Of a stretch of DNA of 10,473 nt, positions 1-6,434 are shown piece by piece (position 1 is the stretch's first letter; every line of letters starts with the position of its first letter). The stretch spans positions 1 to 10,473 of the forward strand of contig CAZOLJ010000118.1 in assembly GCA_964580575.1 (NCBI GenBank). Reading direction: 5' to 3'. This DNA comes from CAVPDE01 sp964580575 (GTDB lineage Bacteria; Desulfobacterota; DSM-4660; Desulfatiglandales; HGW-15). The notes below the pieces were generated by a model. It was not told the origin of the DNA. It saw nothing but the letters and a program-made list of their open reading frames with translations, and made no database searches. Position numbers and translations under genes: made by a program.

Positions 1-1013
1 TTAGATGGAAAAGGGATCCACTCGATCTTGCTGACCGCCTTGATCCAGCGGTCTGCCATGACATCATCCGGCGGCATCATGATAAACTTGCCGTTCTCCT
101 TGATCGGTTCGTTGTCAATGGTGTCCACCATGAGGATTCTTTCTCCAGCCGGAGAGAGGAATACCTCACCGAAGGACAGAACCGACCGGTACCCGTCGGG
201 CGCGGAAACCAGATAAGCACTGTTCAGATCGGCCTTTGATACCTGTCGCTCCACCACGGCCTTGAAAGGGGCGCCTGAGACATCATGAGTTCCGTGATAG
301 CCTTTTCCTTCTCCCACGGTACTCACCCGGGTTCGGATCCTGGGATACGAGGAAAGATCCTTCACAGTGACAGAAGTCAGGCCCAGCCCTGAAATCTCAA
401 ATTCAGGGGACTGGAGGTTTTCCACCTTCTGTGAGGTCAAGTCCGGCTTCAGGTCCACCACTTCGATTTCCGTTATATTGTCCAGGGATCGATCGGACCA
501 CGTGTCGCTGCTTACAACGAGTTTGGGAAGACCGACCTTGCGGTGGAGCGGCGCCAGCCATCGTTTGGTGAACTCAGCATCGTGACATGATTTGCATTCT
601 CCGTGCGGCATGATCGGTTGAGCTGAAGTGGCAATGACGATTGTCGCCGGATTCCTGTAGAAGATCTCTCCCCAGGACAGGACGACTTGTTTCCCTGCCT
701 TGTTGCGCACTACAAGGGCAAGGTCGATCCCTTTGAAGAAATGTTTTCTCTTTTTCTGAATCCTCGCGGTTTCAAGAAGGCTGCGGAGCGGGACCCCGCG
801 ATAGTAAAAGTTCCCCTGGAACCCGCCGTCTTTCATGATCTCGTTCAACTGAACCGTGATGGATGAGAAAACCTCCAGATCATCCAGGTTCAATTTGAGC
901 GGTTGCTCTACGAGACCTTTGACTGTCAAGGAGGGCGAAGCCTCCCGGGCAGCACAATAGACAGGTAGGGAAAAAAAGGCGACCAGCGCCAGAACCAGTA
1001 TTCGTTTGATCAT
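1..1013 (-). CDS. Exported protein with tandem sulfite-oxidase-fold domains and a CXXCH heme motif (partial)
   Basis: Reads minus from ATG at 1013 and runs off the left edge without an in-frame stop (337 codons visible; the TAA at 3-1 is out of frame). A good Shine-Dalgarno AAGGAG (1020-1025) lies 6 nt upstream. Residues 1 to about 22 form a Sec-type signal peptide (MIKR, then a hydrophobic core ending VYCAA). Residues about 28-130 and about 225-335 look like two copies of the oxidoreductase molybdopterin-binding (SUOX) fold: each has a G-[VA]-P-[LF] strand followed by a hydrophobic helix, then VLSWGEIF (copy 1) or VLSFGEVF (copy 2). The end of copy 2, DDVMADRWIK, is typical of this fold. Between them, CKSCH (140-144) is a c-type heme attachment motif. 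The only other visible cysteine is in the signal peptide, so the usual cofactor-ligating cysteine is missing. I infer a periplasmic monoheme protein on a molybdopterin-type scaffold. It is last in view of an operon with a TonB receptor and CcsA/ResB homologs. Catalytic activity is not established. Confidence 0.8.
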   Translation of the reverse strand, partial: MIKRILVLALVAFFSLPVYCAAREASPSLTVKGLVEQPLKLNLDDLEVFSSITVQLNEIMKDGGFQGNFYYRGVPLRSLLETARIQKKRKHFFKGIDLALVVRNKAGKQVVLSWGEIFYRNPATIVIATSAQPIMPHGECKSCHDAEFTKRWLAPLHRKVGLPKLVVSSDTWSDRSLDNITEIEVVDLKPDLTSQKVENLQSPEFEISGLGLTSVTVKDLSSYPRIRTRVSTVGEGKGYHGTHDVSGAPFKAVVERQVSKADLNSAYLVSAPDGYRSVLSFGEVFLSPAGERILMVDTIDNEPIKENGKFIMMPPDDVMADRWIKAVSKIEWIPFPS

Positions 1014-1146
1014 CAGAGACTCCTTTGCCGATCTTCAAATCTCATCCCCCACCCCTTGCCCGCCTCTGGCAGGCTTGCCCTCCCCCGTCAAGGGGGAGGG
1101 ACGTTTAAGGAGGAGGGGGAGAGGGACCCTGGATTGTCGAACTGAT
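1014..1146. repeat. Intergenic GC-rich hairpin repeat
   Basis: This gap separates the TonB receptor stop from the next gene in the same direction. It holds a perfect inverted repeat with 9-nt arms, CCCTCCCCC (1078-1086) and GGGGGAGGG (1092-1100), around the loop GTCAA. Further C-rich sequence (about 1046-1055) faces G-rich sequence (about 1108-1123) and may extend the stem imperfectly. There is no T-run directly after the stem, so it is not a classic intrinsic terminator. It resembles the dispersed C-rich/G-rich intergenic palindromes of many proteobacterial genomes. In an operon it could stabilise or partly attenuate mRNA, lowering expression of the downstream heme protein relative to the receptor; that role is inference. 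Confidence 0.6.
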
Positions 1147-3153
1147 CTAAAAGACCCCGCGCAATGCGATGAAGAAGGTTCTTCCTTCTCTCGGGAATCC
1201 ATAAGCGGTCTCGTAATTGTAATCGAGCAGGTTCCGAACGCCCAACTCTCCAATTAAGCTCTTGTAAAGCTCCGCCATGATTTTCACATCAGCTAACCAA
1301 TAGCCGCCGAGCCTCACCCATTCAAGGTTTCTCTTCTGATCCCATTGTCCGGTGTTGTACTGCAACTTGCCAAAGAGGGAGATCACGTCATTGACCTTGA
1401 AAAGATCGCTTAAATAGAATTGGTGTTGGGGGGACTCCCTGAGGTGATCGCTGGTGCGGTTTTCCGACCGGTCTTCCGCATCGAGGTATGTGTAATGGGC
1501 CTCCAAAATATTATTCGGCAGAGCTTCCGTCCTCAGGCTAAATTCAAACCCCTGATATCTCGCTTTTCCGACGTTCCGATAGGAATCTGCTCCCCCCACG
1601 GTGGTTCTCGTAATCAGATTTTCAACGTCGGAGTAAAAGAGCGTAAGGCCGCCGTAACTTTTCCACGGCAATGGTCTTTCCACTCCGACCTCGTAGTTGA
1701 CCGCTTCTTCTTTCAGCAAGTTCGGATTTGGAACCGCCGTTCCAAGGTAGGATGAGTAGAGTTCCTTCAAGGTCGGGAAACGGGTCTTGCTGGCTACAGA
1801 GCCGTGGACCTTGGTGGCATCCGAGAAGGTGTATACGAGGCCACCCAAAAGGTTGAAGGCGTCATCATCATCCCGCAAAGGCCCTCCATTGGCGTCCTTG
1901 GGCTTTTGAACATCATAGCTGCCTCCAACGACCAGGCCGAAATTCTCGGTGATTGCGAAGTTATCTTCAAGACCATAGGAGAAGGTTTCCGCTTCATAAC
2001 GCTCCCAGGGCCGGTTGCGGTTGTCCTGCTCTTGATGTACATCGTTTTTGTAATGAAAGGCAAAGCTCAGGGTGTTTCGAGGGATATAGGTTGTTCGGAG
2101 AACCAGGGACCCTCCTGGTGTGTAATCATCGTAGATGCTCTGAAATGAAGACGGCCTAATCTGAGTGGTGTAGGTCGCGTCGTCATAAGCATCCAGCACA
2201 TTGTAATAGGTGTCGTAGTAGAGGCGCGTGTTGGCCGTCAAGCCGTCTGTGATCTTACTGTCCCCAATAAAGTAATAGGTCGTCTTTTCCCACTCCGAAA
2301 ATCTCCAGAAGCGTTGGCTTTCAGTTGGATATATATTGGGGGGCAGCCCCCTTTCGCTCGTAACATGCTGGATGCCGAAAGCGTATTCATGGCCGTCCGC
2401 TGGCATAAAGCCGACTTTGAAATTCCCTGAAATGCTTTGCATGTCTGAATTGTCCCTTTTGCCTCCATTTTCAAAATAACCCCTGAAACCAAGCGGCGAT
2501 CTGATTGGCTCGAAATCGTCGGACATCTTGAATCCGTCAGAACTCAGGCCCGCGGCTCCGAGCATCACATAAAAACGGTCAAGTTTGGAACCCAAGTTCA
2601 GGCTTCCGCTTACCCCGTTCTCATCCACTTCCGTATTATAGGATCCCGTAAGAGGTTGTTGAGGCTTCATGGTGATGATGTTGATTACTCCGCCCATGGT
2701 ATTGGGCCCATAAAGCGTGGAGGCTGCACCCTTGGTCAGGGTAACTAGAGCGATATTGCCCGTAGAGAGCTGACTGGGATCCGTGTACCCGTCGTTGGGG
2801 ATATAAAGCGGAATCCCGTCATAAAAGATCGGCACGTACCTCTGGTTGAAACCGCGCACATTGATGTAAGCCTCGTTCCTCGACCCCTTGGAGATAGACA
2901 CGCCGGGCAGTGTCTCCAGTGCCTGGGAGACATCCTTGGAATTGGTCAGATCCATGCGTTCCCTGTCAACGGTTTCAACCGTGGTTATCTGGGTGACGAG
3001 CTCTCCTGCACCCGTGACAACGACCTCCCCCAGGTGGAAAACGCCGGGTTCCGGTGCTGTCGACTGCTCTTGCGCAAGGAGGGGCTGCACGGTGACAAAA
3101 GAAAGGCACAAGGCGATGAGGATCAAAAACACAGGGTGGTTTTTCGGCTTCAT
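1147..3153 (-). CDS. TonB-dependent outer-membrane receptor
   Basis: A 668-residue outer-membrane receptor, a normal length for the BtuB/siderophore/heme class. The signal peptide covers residues 1 to about 27 (ends PLLAQ). A TonB-box-like segment, GEVVVTGAGE, is at about 42-51. The plug domain, about 55-165, shows LETLPGVSI, INVRGF, the YDGIP loop and GGVINIIT. The beta-barrel fills the rest and ends with GVRNLLDYNYE and a C-terminal Phe (GVF), the usual barrel-assembly signal. It imports a ligand across the outer membrane using TonB/ExbBD energy from elsewhere. The ligand cannot be read from the sequence; the neighbouring heme-handling homologs make heme or another metal complex a reasonable guess only. 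The start is supported by AAGGAG (3164-3169) 10 nt upstream. The gene follows the ResB-like gene by 19 nt, so the two are almost certainly cotranscribed. Confidence 0.95.
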   Translation of the reverse strand: MKPKNHPVFLILIALCLSFVTVQPLLAQEQSTAPEPGVFHLGEVVVTGAGELVTQITTVETVDRERMDLTNSKDVSQALETLPGVSISKGSRNEAYINVRGFNQRYVPIFYDGIPLYIPNDGYTDPSQLSTGNIALVTLTKGAASTLYGPNTMGGVINIITMKPQQPLTGSYNTEVDENGVSGSLNLGSKLDRFYVMLGAAGLSSDGFKMSDDFEPIRSPLGFRGYFENGGKRDNSDMQSISGNFKVGFMPADGHEYAFGIQHVTSERGLPPNIYPTESQRFWRFSEWEKTTYYFIGDSKITDGLTANTRLYYDTYYNVLDAYDDATYTTQIRPSSFQSIYDDYTPGGSLVLRTTYIPRNTLSFAFHYKNDVHQEQDNRNRPWERYEAETFSYGLEDNFAITENFGLVVGGSYDVQKPKDANGGPLRDDDDAFNLLGGLVYTFSDATKVHGSVASKTRFPTLKELYSSYLGTAVPNPNLLKEEAVNYEVGVERPLPWKSYGGLTLFYSDVENLITRTTVGGADSYRNVGKARYQGFEFSLRTEALPNNILEAHYTYLDAEDRSENRTSDHLRESPQHQFYLSDLFKVNDVISLFGKLQYNTGQWDQKRNLEWVRLGGYWLADVKIMAELYKSLIGELGVRNLLDYNYETAYGFPREGRTFFIALRGVF

Positions 3154-3172
3154 GGGAATCAGTCTCCTTTCT

Positions 3173-3970
3173 TTAGAGAATAGGGCTAGTTGATCTCTGT
3201 GGTTTCTTTTTCCACGTGATCGCGAGGTGAAGACTCATTCCAGCGATCATCAGAGGGTAGAGGGTTAGAAAGAATGGAAGTATTGGGTTGTTGGAAACGG
3301 TCAGGACCACTTTGGGATCTGATCCGGCATCGAAACCCCTCACGGTGACTTGTTGTGCACCTGCTCTCAGGGAGTGCATAAAAGCAATCTCTTGCCGCCG
3401 AATCTCCTGTCCACTTTCGGAAATGGAAACCTCCGCGAAGTTGCGCTTGGGATTCAGATCAAAGACGCTTGGGGCTTGCCCGGGACCACGAGCATTACGA
3501 TGATCCACGGCCATTTGGATCCTTTCGATCTTTATGCGGTGATCCGGTGCCGGCTTAAAATCCTGGCCCTGTGCCAGTCGAATATCCTCGTGGCGATAGC
3601 CGAACATGAACCCCGAGAAATGGCCCAGGGCGACAAAGCCGAACAGAAAGTGAACAAACAGCATCAAGGCTTTGGCCGCGGTGAAGTTCTTGCGTAGAAG
3701 GTTGAAGATCCTCCTCCATGAGCAAAAGATCAGGTTCACCCCGAGGAGGACCATGCACAGACAGAGACCGATGAACCAAGCCTTTAGAAAAGCTCCCTCT
3801 TGGGGAAGGCGAAGCCATTCACTGAGGAGAGTCCGGTTCATGGACTCAAAACCTGCGAAGAAGATGGGGGTGGCATTGAGAAGAATCCCTCCTGAAATCC
3901 ACAGCAGCAGAATGGTCAAGGTGATGGTTGTGAGGGAGAGGGATCCGAGTTGTTCAGCCAGGCGTTTCAT
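3173..3970 (-). CDS. Compact ResB/CcsB-like cytochrome c biogenesis family membrane protein
   Basis: A 265-residue membrane protein. Helices are at about 10-32 (LGSLSLTTITLTILLLW), 62-84, 100-124 (with H107 and H117) and 228-252 (ILPFFLTLYPLMIAGMSL), with one periplasmic domain of about 100 residues between helices 3 and 4. This plan, an N-terminal LGS-LxL helix, three helices, a periplasmic domain and a closing helix, is that of ResB/CcsB, the partner of CcsA in System II cytochrome c maturation. At 265 residues it is much shorter than typical ResB (roughly 400 or more), mainly because the periplasmic domain is small. Its ATG overlaps the stop of the CcsA-like gene (ATGA, 3967-3970), and GAGGAG lies 6 nt upstream, so the pair is translationally coupled. 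It may form a heme-handling complex with that protein, dedicated to the heme protein of this operon. Family assignment is by pattern rather than alignment. Confidence 0.75.
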   Translation of the reverse strand: MKRLAEQLGSLSLTTITLTILLLWISGGILLNATPIFFAGFESMNRTLLSEWLRLPQEGAFLKAWFIGLCLCMVLLGVNLIFCSWRRIFNLLRKNFTAAKALMLFVHFLFGFVALGHFSGFMFGYRHEDIRLAQGQDFKPAPDHRIKIERIQMAVDHRNARGPGQAPSVFDLNPKRNFAEVSISESGQEIRRQEIAFMHSLRAGAQQVTVRGFDAGSDPKVVLTVSNNPILPFFLTLYPLMIAGMSLHLAITWKKKPQRSTSPIL

Positions 3971-4713
3971 GGGGCGCTCCTCGAGACCGCGATCCCCAGA
4001 ACCACCATGCTGCTCATGGCCCCTGTGATCGAAGTCATCCTCTGCGAAACCGCGCCTTTACCCGGGAGATGAAAGACGAGCATGAGGTAGAGCATGATGA
4101 AGGTGGAGGAGAGAAAGCCGTAGTTCCATCTCCAGAAATCCCCCCAGCCATTGAGACACCAGAGAATGCCCGCAAACTCGGAAATCAGGAAGAGAATTGT
4201 GCCGAGGACCAGGAAGTTTCTTCCCATGTGCAGGGTATCCTCTAACAAAGAGGATTTTCGGAAAGTCCTTAGGAACTCAGCGTAGAACCCGGAGGCCAAA
4301 AGCATCACGGCGAGGGCAGCCGCTCGACCCACATGGAACAGGACGACATAGAGGTCCGTGTCGTAGAAACGCTTTGGGGCGTGGGTTTTTGGATAGAACA
4401 GCAAGATCCCGAATAGGAGAATCACCTCCGCCCAAATCCAAGTCCGGGTGCACAAACGACTAAGGCCTTCCTTGGTGAAGACCAAAACCAGCACTCCCAA
4501 AATAAAGGTGGTGAGCAGGAAGGATTCAAAGAGGTTAAACACGGGCACATGCCCTGACGAAAACCAAATAGAGCTGAGCAAGAGCCCATTGCCGACCAGG
4601 GCTCCCCAGGTGAAAACCCTTTCAAGCCTAGTCCAGCCGAGGAGCCTGAAGGCCAAAACCAAAATGAAACTGAAGAAAAGAAGGAAATAACCTATGGTCA
4701 CAGGTTCTGACAT
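3967..4713 (-). CDS. Compact CcsA/ResC-like heme-handling membrane protein
   Basis: A 248-residue protein with about eight predicted membrane helices, from the CcsA/CcmC/CcmF heme-handling family. Residues 54-63 (GHVPVFNLFE) match the family's N-terminal H-x-P-x-x-N-x-x-E segment. The tryptophan-rich periplasmic loop is at 189-197 (GWGDFWRWN). Histidines at 55, 127 (LFHVGRAA), 162 (LHMGRN) and 215 (VFHLPGKG) fall where the family's heme-ligand histidines are expected. In most CcsA proteins the loop reads W-G-x-x-W-x-W-D-P-K/R-E; here the Asp is Asn and the following Pro-Lys-Glu is replaced by Tyr-Gly-Phe. The protein is also shorter than usual. It probably binds or moves heme across the inner membrane with the ResB-like partner. 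An in-frame TGA two codons upstream makes 4713 the first possible start, but the Shine-Dalgarno is weak. It is first in the operon. Confidence 0.82.
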   Translation of the reverse strand: MSEPVTIGYFLLFFSFILVLAFRLLGWTRLERVFTWGALVGNGLLLSSIWFSSGHVPVFNLFESFLLTTFILGVLVLVFTKEGLSRLCTRTWIWAEVILLFGILLFYPKTHAPKRFYDTDLYVVLFHVGRAAALAVMLLASGFYAEFLRTFRKSSLLEDTLHMGRNFLVLGTILFLISEFAGILWCLNGWGDFWRWNYGFLSSTFIMLYLMLVFHLPGKGAVSQRMTSITGAMSSMVVLGIAVSRSAP

Positions 4714-4738
4714 AACGGATCACACTGCTAGAAAACCT

Positions 4739-4766
4739 ATTATATCGGTCTAGATATATATCTAAA
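4739..4766 (-). promoter_or_regulatory. Promoter of the ccsA-like/resB-like/TonB operon
   Basis: On the minus strand a perfect -10 TATAAT (4739-4744) lies 16 bp from a -35-like TTTAGA (4761-4766, 4 of 6 matches to TTGACA). Transcription would begin near 4732, leaving a leader of about 20 nt before the ATG at 4713. The palindrome at 4751-4764 covers most of the spacer and part of the -35, so a bound protein would block polymerase. Confidence 0.6.
4751..4764. promoter_or_regulatory. Perfect palindrome, candidate repressor operator
   Basis: TAGATATATATCTA is a perfect 14-bp palindrome lying between the -10 and -35 elements of the operon promoter. That position is typical of a repressor site for a dimeric regulator responding to the imported ligand or a metal. 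The regulator is not in the window. The AT-rich core means chance occurrence is possible. Confidence 0.45.
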
Positions 4767-4843
4767 TTGACATATGTTTTTACTTAAAGCTTATTTCAGT
4801 GTCAACTTTTTTTTCTGGAGATAAGTGTAGATGAGTGACGGGG

Positions 4844-4903
4844 CTAAAGAGCCACGGCGAGGAGGTAGCTCGCACCGAGGAAGAAAATGGCGAGAAAAAG
4901 CAT
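4844..4903 (-). CDS. Possible 19-residue hydrophobic small ORF coupled to the MFS gene
   Basis: An ATG (4903-4901) shares its A with the TGA stop of the MFS gene and opens a 19-codon frame ending TAG (4844-4846). The peptide is almost entirely hydrophobic (begins MLFLAIFFLGASY) and would form one membrane helix. The TGATG junction would allow reinitiation by ribosomes finishing the MFS gene. Alternatively it is a chance ORF, or the original tail of the transporter displaced by a frameshift; the transporter already has about 12 helices, which argues against the last. I recognise no family. Confidence 0.25.
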   Translation of the reverse strand: MLFLAIFFLGASYLLAVAL

Positions 4904-6162
4904 CAGCCGGTGCTTTCCATGGATCGGCCGGTTCGGATTTCGCGGCCGAACACCGCGAACCCGATGGTCCCGATGACACCGAAAATGAAGGCCACGATAA
5001 AGTTGGTTTCAGGGCTGATTTGCCACAGAAAGGCGCCGCCAAAGGCCGCTACGGAAACAAAGACGTCGCGGATGAGATAATAGAGTCCGAACATCCCGGC
5101 TTTGCAGGTATCCGGCGCAAGGTCCATGATGAGGGCTTTCCGCGTCGGTTCGCCGAACTCCTTGAGCCCTCTCACAATGAAAGCCAGAACGAGCCAATCG
5201 AAGGAGCGGCTGGAGAGGAGTACCAGCGGGAAGAGCGTGAAAAAACCGAATGTGATCGTCACAAAGGGCTTCTTGGTGCTGCGGTCGGCCATATAAGCCA
5301 CTGGAATATAAACCAGGACGGCCGTGGCCATTTCAATGGTGGTGAGAAGGCCGAACTGCAACGCCGTGACGGGCTGCTCGATGGTCTTCATGCACCAGAC
5401 CACCACAAACGCATAAGGGATCTGTTCGCAGAAACGCACCAGAATATCGGTGACCAGCAAGCCCCTCATCGCCGGGTTCATCAAGCGTAAGAGTTTAAGA
5501 GGGTTCTTCTCCGGCACAGGTTCGCAAGTCCCTTGAGCTGAGACGCTGCCGGCAGGGTCGTTCTCGATCAACCACTGCTGCAAGACCAGAGCAACCGCCG
5601 CCATTGCAAAGGCCGCTGCAAAAGCAAAGCGAATCCCGTCGCTCTCGCCCCAAAGACCGATAAAGAGACCGCCTAAAACAGGGCCTAGCGCCATGGGGAT
5701 GCGGCGCACCAGGGAATGCATGCTCACTCCCATGGTGCGCTTGTTCCGGGGAAGGACCCTGAATATCAGACTCATAGTGGCAGGCAGGGATATAGCCGAC
5801 CAGGCGATGAAAAACACGGCCCCCACCAGCACGGCCTGCCAGGTGGGGACGACAATCACAATGCCGAATCCGATCATGGCGACCAGGTTGAAGAGCGCCA
5901 GCGCTCTCTTGGCGCCGATGCGGTCGGACAAGTAACCGCCCGGGAACGAATAAAGGGCGGAGAGCAAGTTGTCCATGGCCCCCAGAAGCCCGATAGAGAG
6001 CACGCCGCCCCCAAGAGCCATGAGGTAAATAGGCAGGAACCGTTCGGCCATGCGTTCGCCCATGTCCACCAGAATCACCATGATCAACAGACCGATGGTG
6101 CTCTTCTGCAAGGCAAGGAACACAGGGATATGGCCCAATCGGGCAAACCACGTTCTGCTCAA
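4903..6162 (-). CDS. MFS transporter, 12 membrane helices
   Basis: A 419-residue major facilitator superfamily permease. About 12 hydrophobic helices are visible. The MFS motif A loop between helices 2 and 3 is intact, GGYLSDRIGAKR (about 75-86), and a weaker copy, YMADRSTKKP, sits between helices 8 and 9. A charged loop of about 25 residues after helix 6 links the halves. I chose TTG at 6162 because AGGAGG (6169-6174) lies 6 nt upstream. A GTG at 6195 in the same frame would add 11 charged residues (SKKEPDRRLFL) but has no ribosome-binding site. It is divergent from the LarA-like gene, with an inverted repeat between them, so the two may share a regulator. The substrate is unknown; efflux and uptake are both possible. 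Confidence 0.9.
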   Translation of the reverse strand: MSRTWFARLGHIPVFLALQKSTIGLLIMVILVDMGERMAERFLPIYLMALGGGVLSIGLLGAMDNLLSALYSFPGGYLSDRIGAKRALALFNLVAMIGFGIVIVVPTWQAVLVGAVFFIAWSAISLPATMSLIFRVLPRNKRTMGVSMHSLVRRIPMALGPVLGGLFIGLWGESDGIRFAFAAAFAMAAVALVLQQWLIENDPAGSVSAQGTCEPVPEKNPLKLLRLMNPAMRGLLVTDILVRFCEQIPYAFVVVWCMKTIEQPVTALQFGLLTTIEMATAVLVYIPVAYMADRSTKKPFVTITFGFFTLFPLVLLSSRSFDWLVLAFIVRGLKEFGEPTRKALIMDLAPDTCKAGMFGLYYLIRDVFVSVAAFGGAFLWQISPETNFIVAFIFGVIGTIGFAVFGREIRTGRSMESTG

Positions 6163-6168
6163 GAATAA

Positions 6169-6174
6169 CCTCCT
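6169..6174 (-). promoter_or_regulatory. Ribosome-binding site that decides the MFS start
   Basis: AGGAGG on the minus strand, 6 nt before the TTG at 6162, is a full-strength Shine-Dalgarno. It lies inside the reading frame that would result from the upstream GTG (6195), which argues for the shorter protein. Confidence 0.7.
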
Positions 6175-6210
6175 GTCTGGTTCCTTTTTGGACACGATCA
6201 GAGAAAAAGC

Positions 6211-6229
6211 CTGATACCAATGTTATCAG
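6211..6229. promoter_or_regulatory. Inverted repeat CTGATA-N7-TATCAG, candidate operator
   Basis: Perfect 6-bp arms, CTGATA (6211-6216) and TATCAG (6224-6229), are separated by 7 nt between the divergent MFS (minus) and LarA-like (plus) genes. Size and position fit a dimeric regulator such as a GntR-family repressor, a class that often controls hydroxyacid genes. No regulator gene lies in the window and no strong -10/-35 pair is evident nearby, so this is a candidate only. Confidence 0.35.
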
Positions 6230-6434
6230 AAAGAGACGGCGGCTGCAGCATTTGGAAATAGTGATTGTTCTGTCGGCATTGGAGAGCTTGTCTCAGAGTT
6301 GTGCCGGGAGCGGCGAACGAGGCACCGCTGGATGGGTTAGGTTCACGTGTGCTCTTCGTTATGGACATGAAAGCGCAAATCGCCTATCTTCTCGGGCAGG
6401 CAAGCGAGTTTTTTCAAGGGGGAGTGGAACAACC

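Noticed and set aside
4831..5490. Long plus-strand frame (219 codons) antisense to the MFS gene, with a TTGACA at 4767-4772 upstream
   Set aside because: It lies opposite a well-supported transporter. Its Gly/Arg/His/Glu-rich composition is typical of a shadow frame, and no good -10 follows the TTGACA.
5495..6220. Minus-strand 241-codon frame overlapping the MFS gene
   Set aside because: It is a shifted frame of the same DNA rich in Arg, His and Gly; the MFS frame has clear helices, motif A and a strong ribosome-binding site.
6252..6434. N-terminal extension of the LarA-like frame
   Set aside because: The extra 61 residues have no family resemblance or ribosome-binding site and precede the conserved start region of the family.
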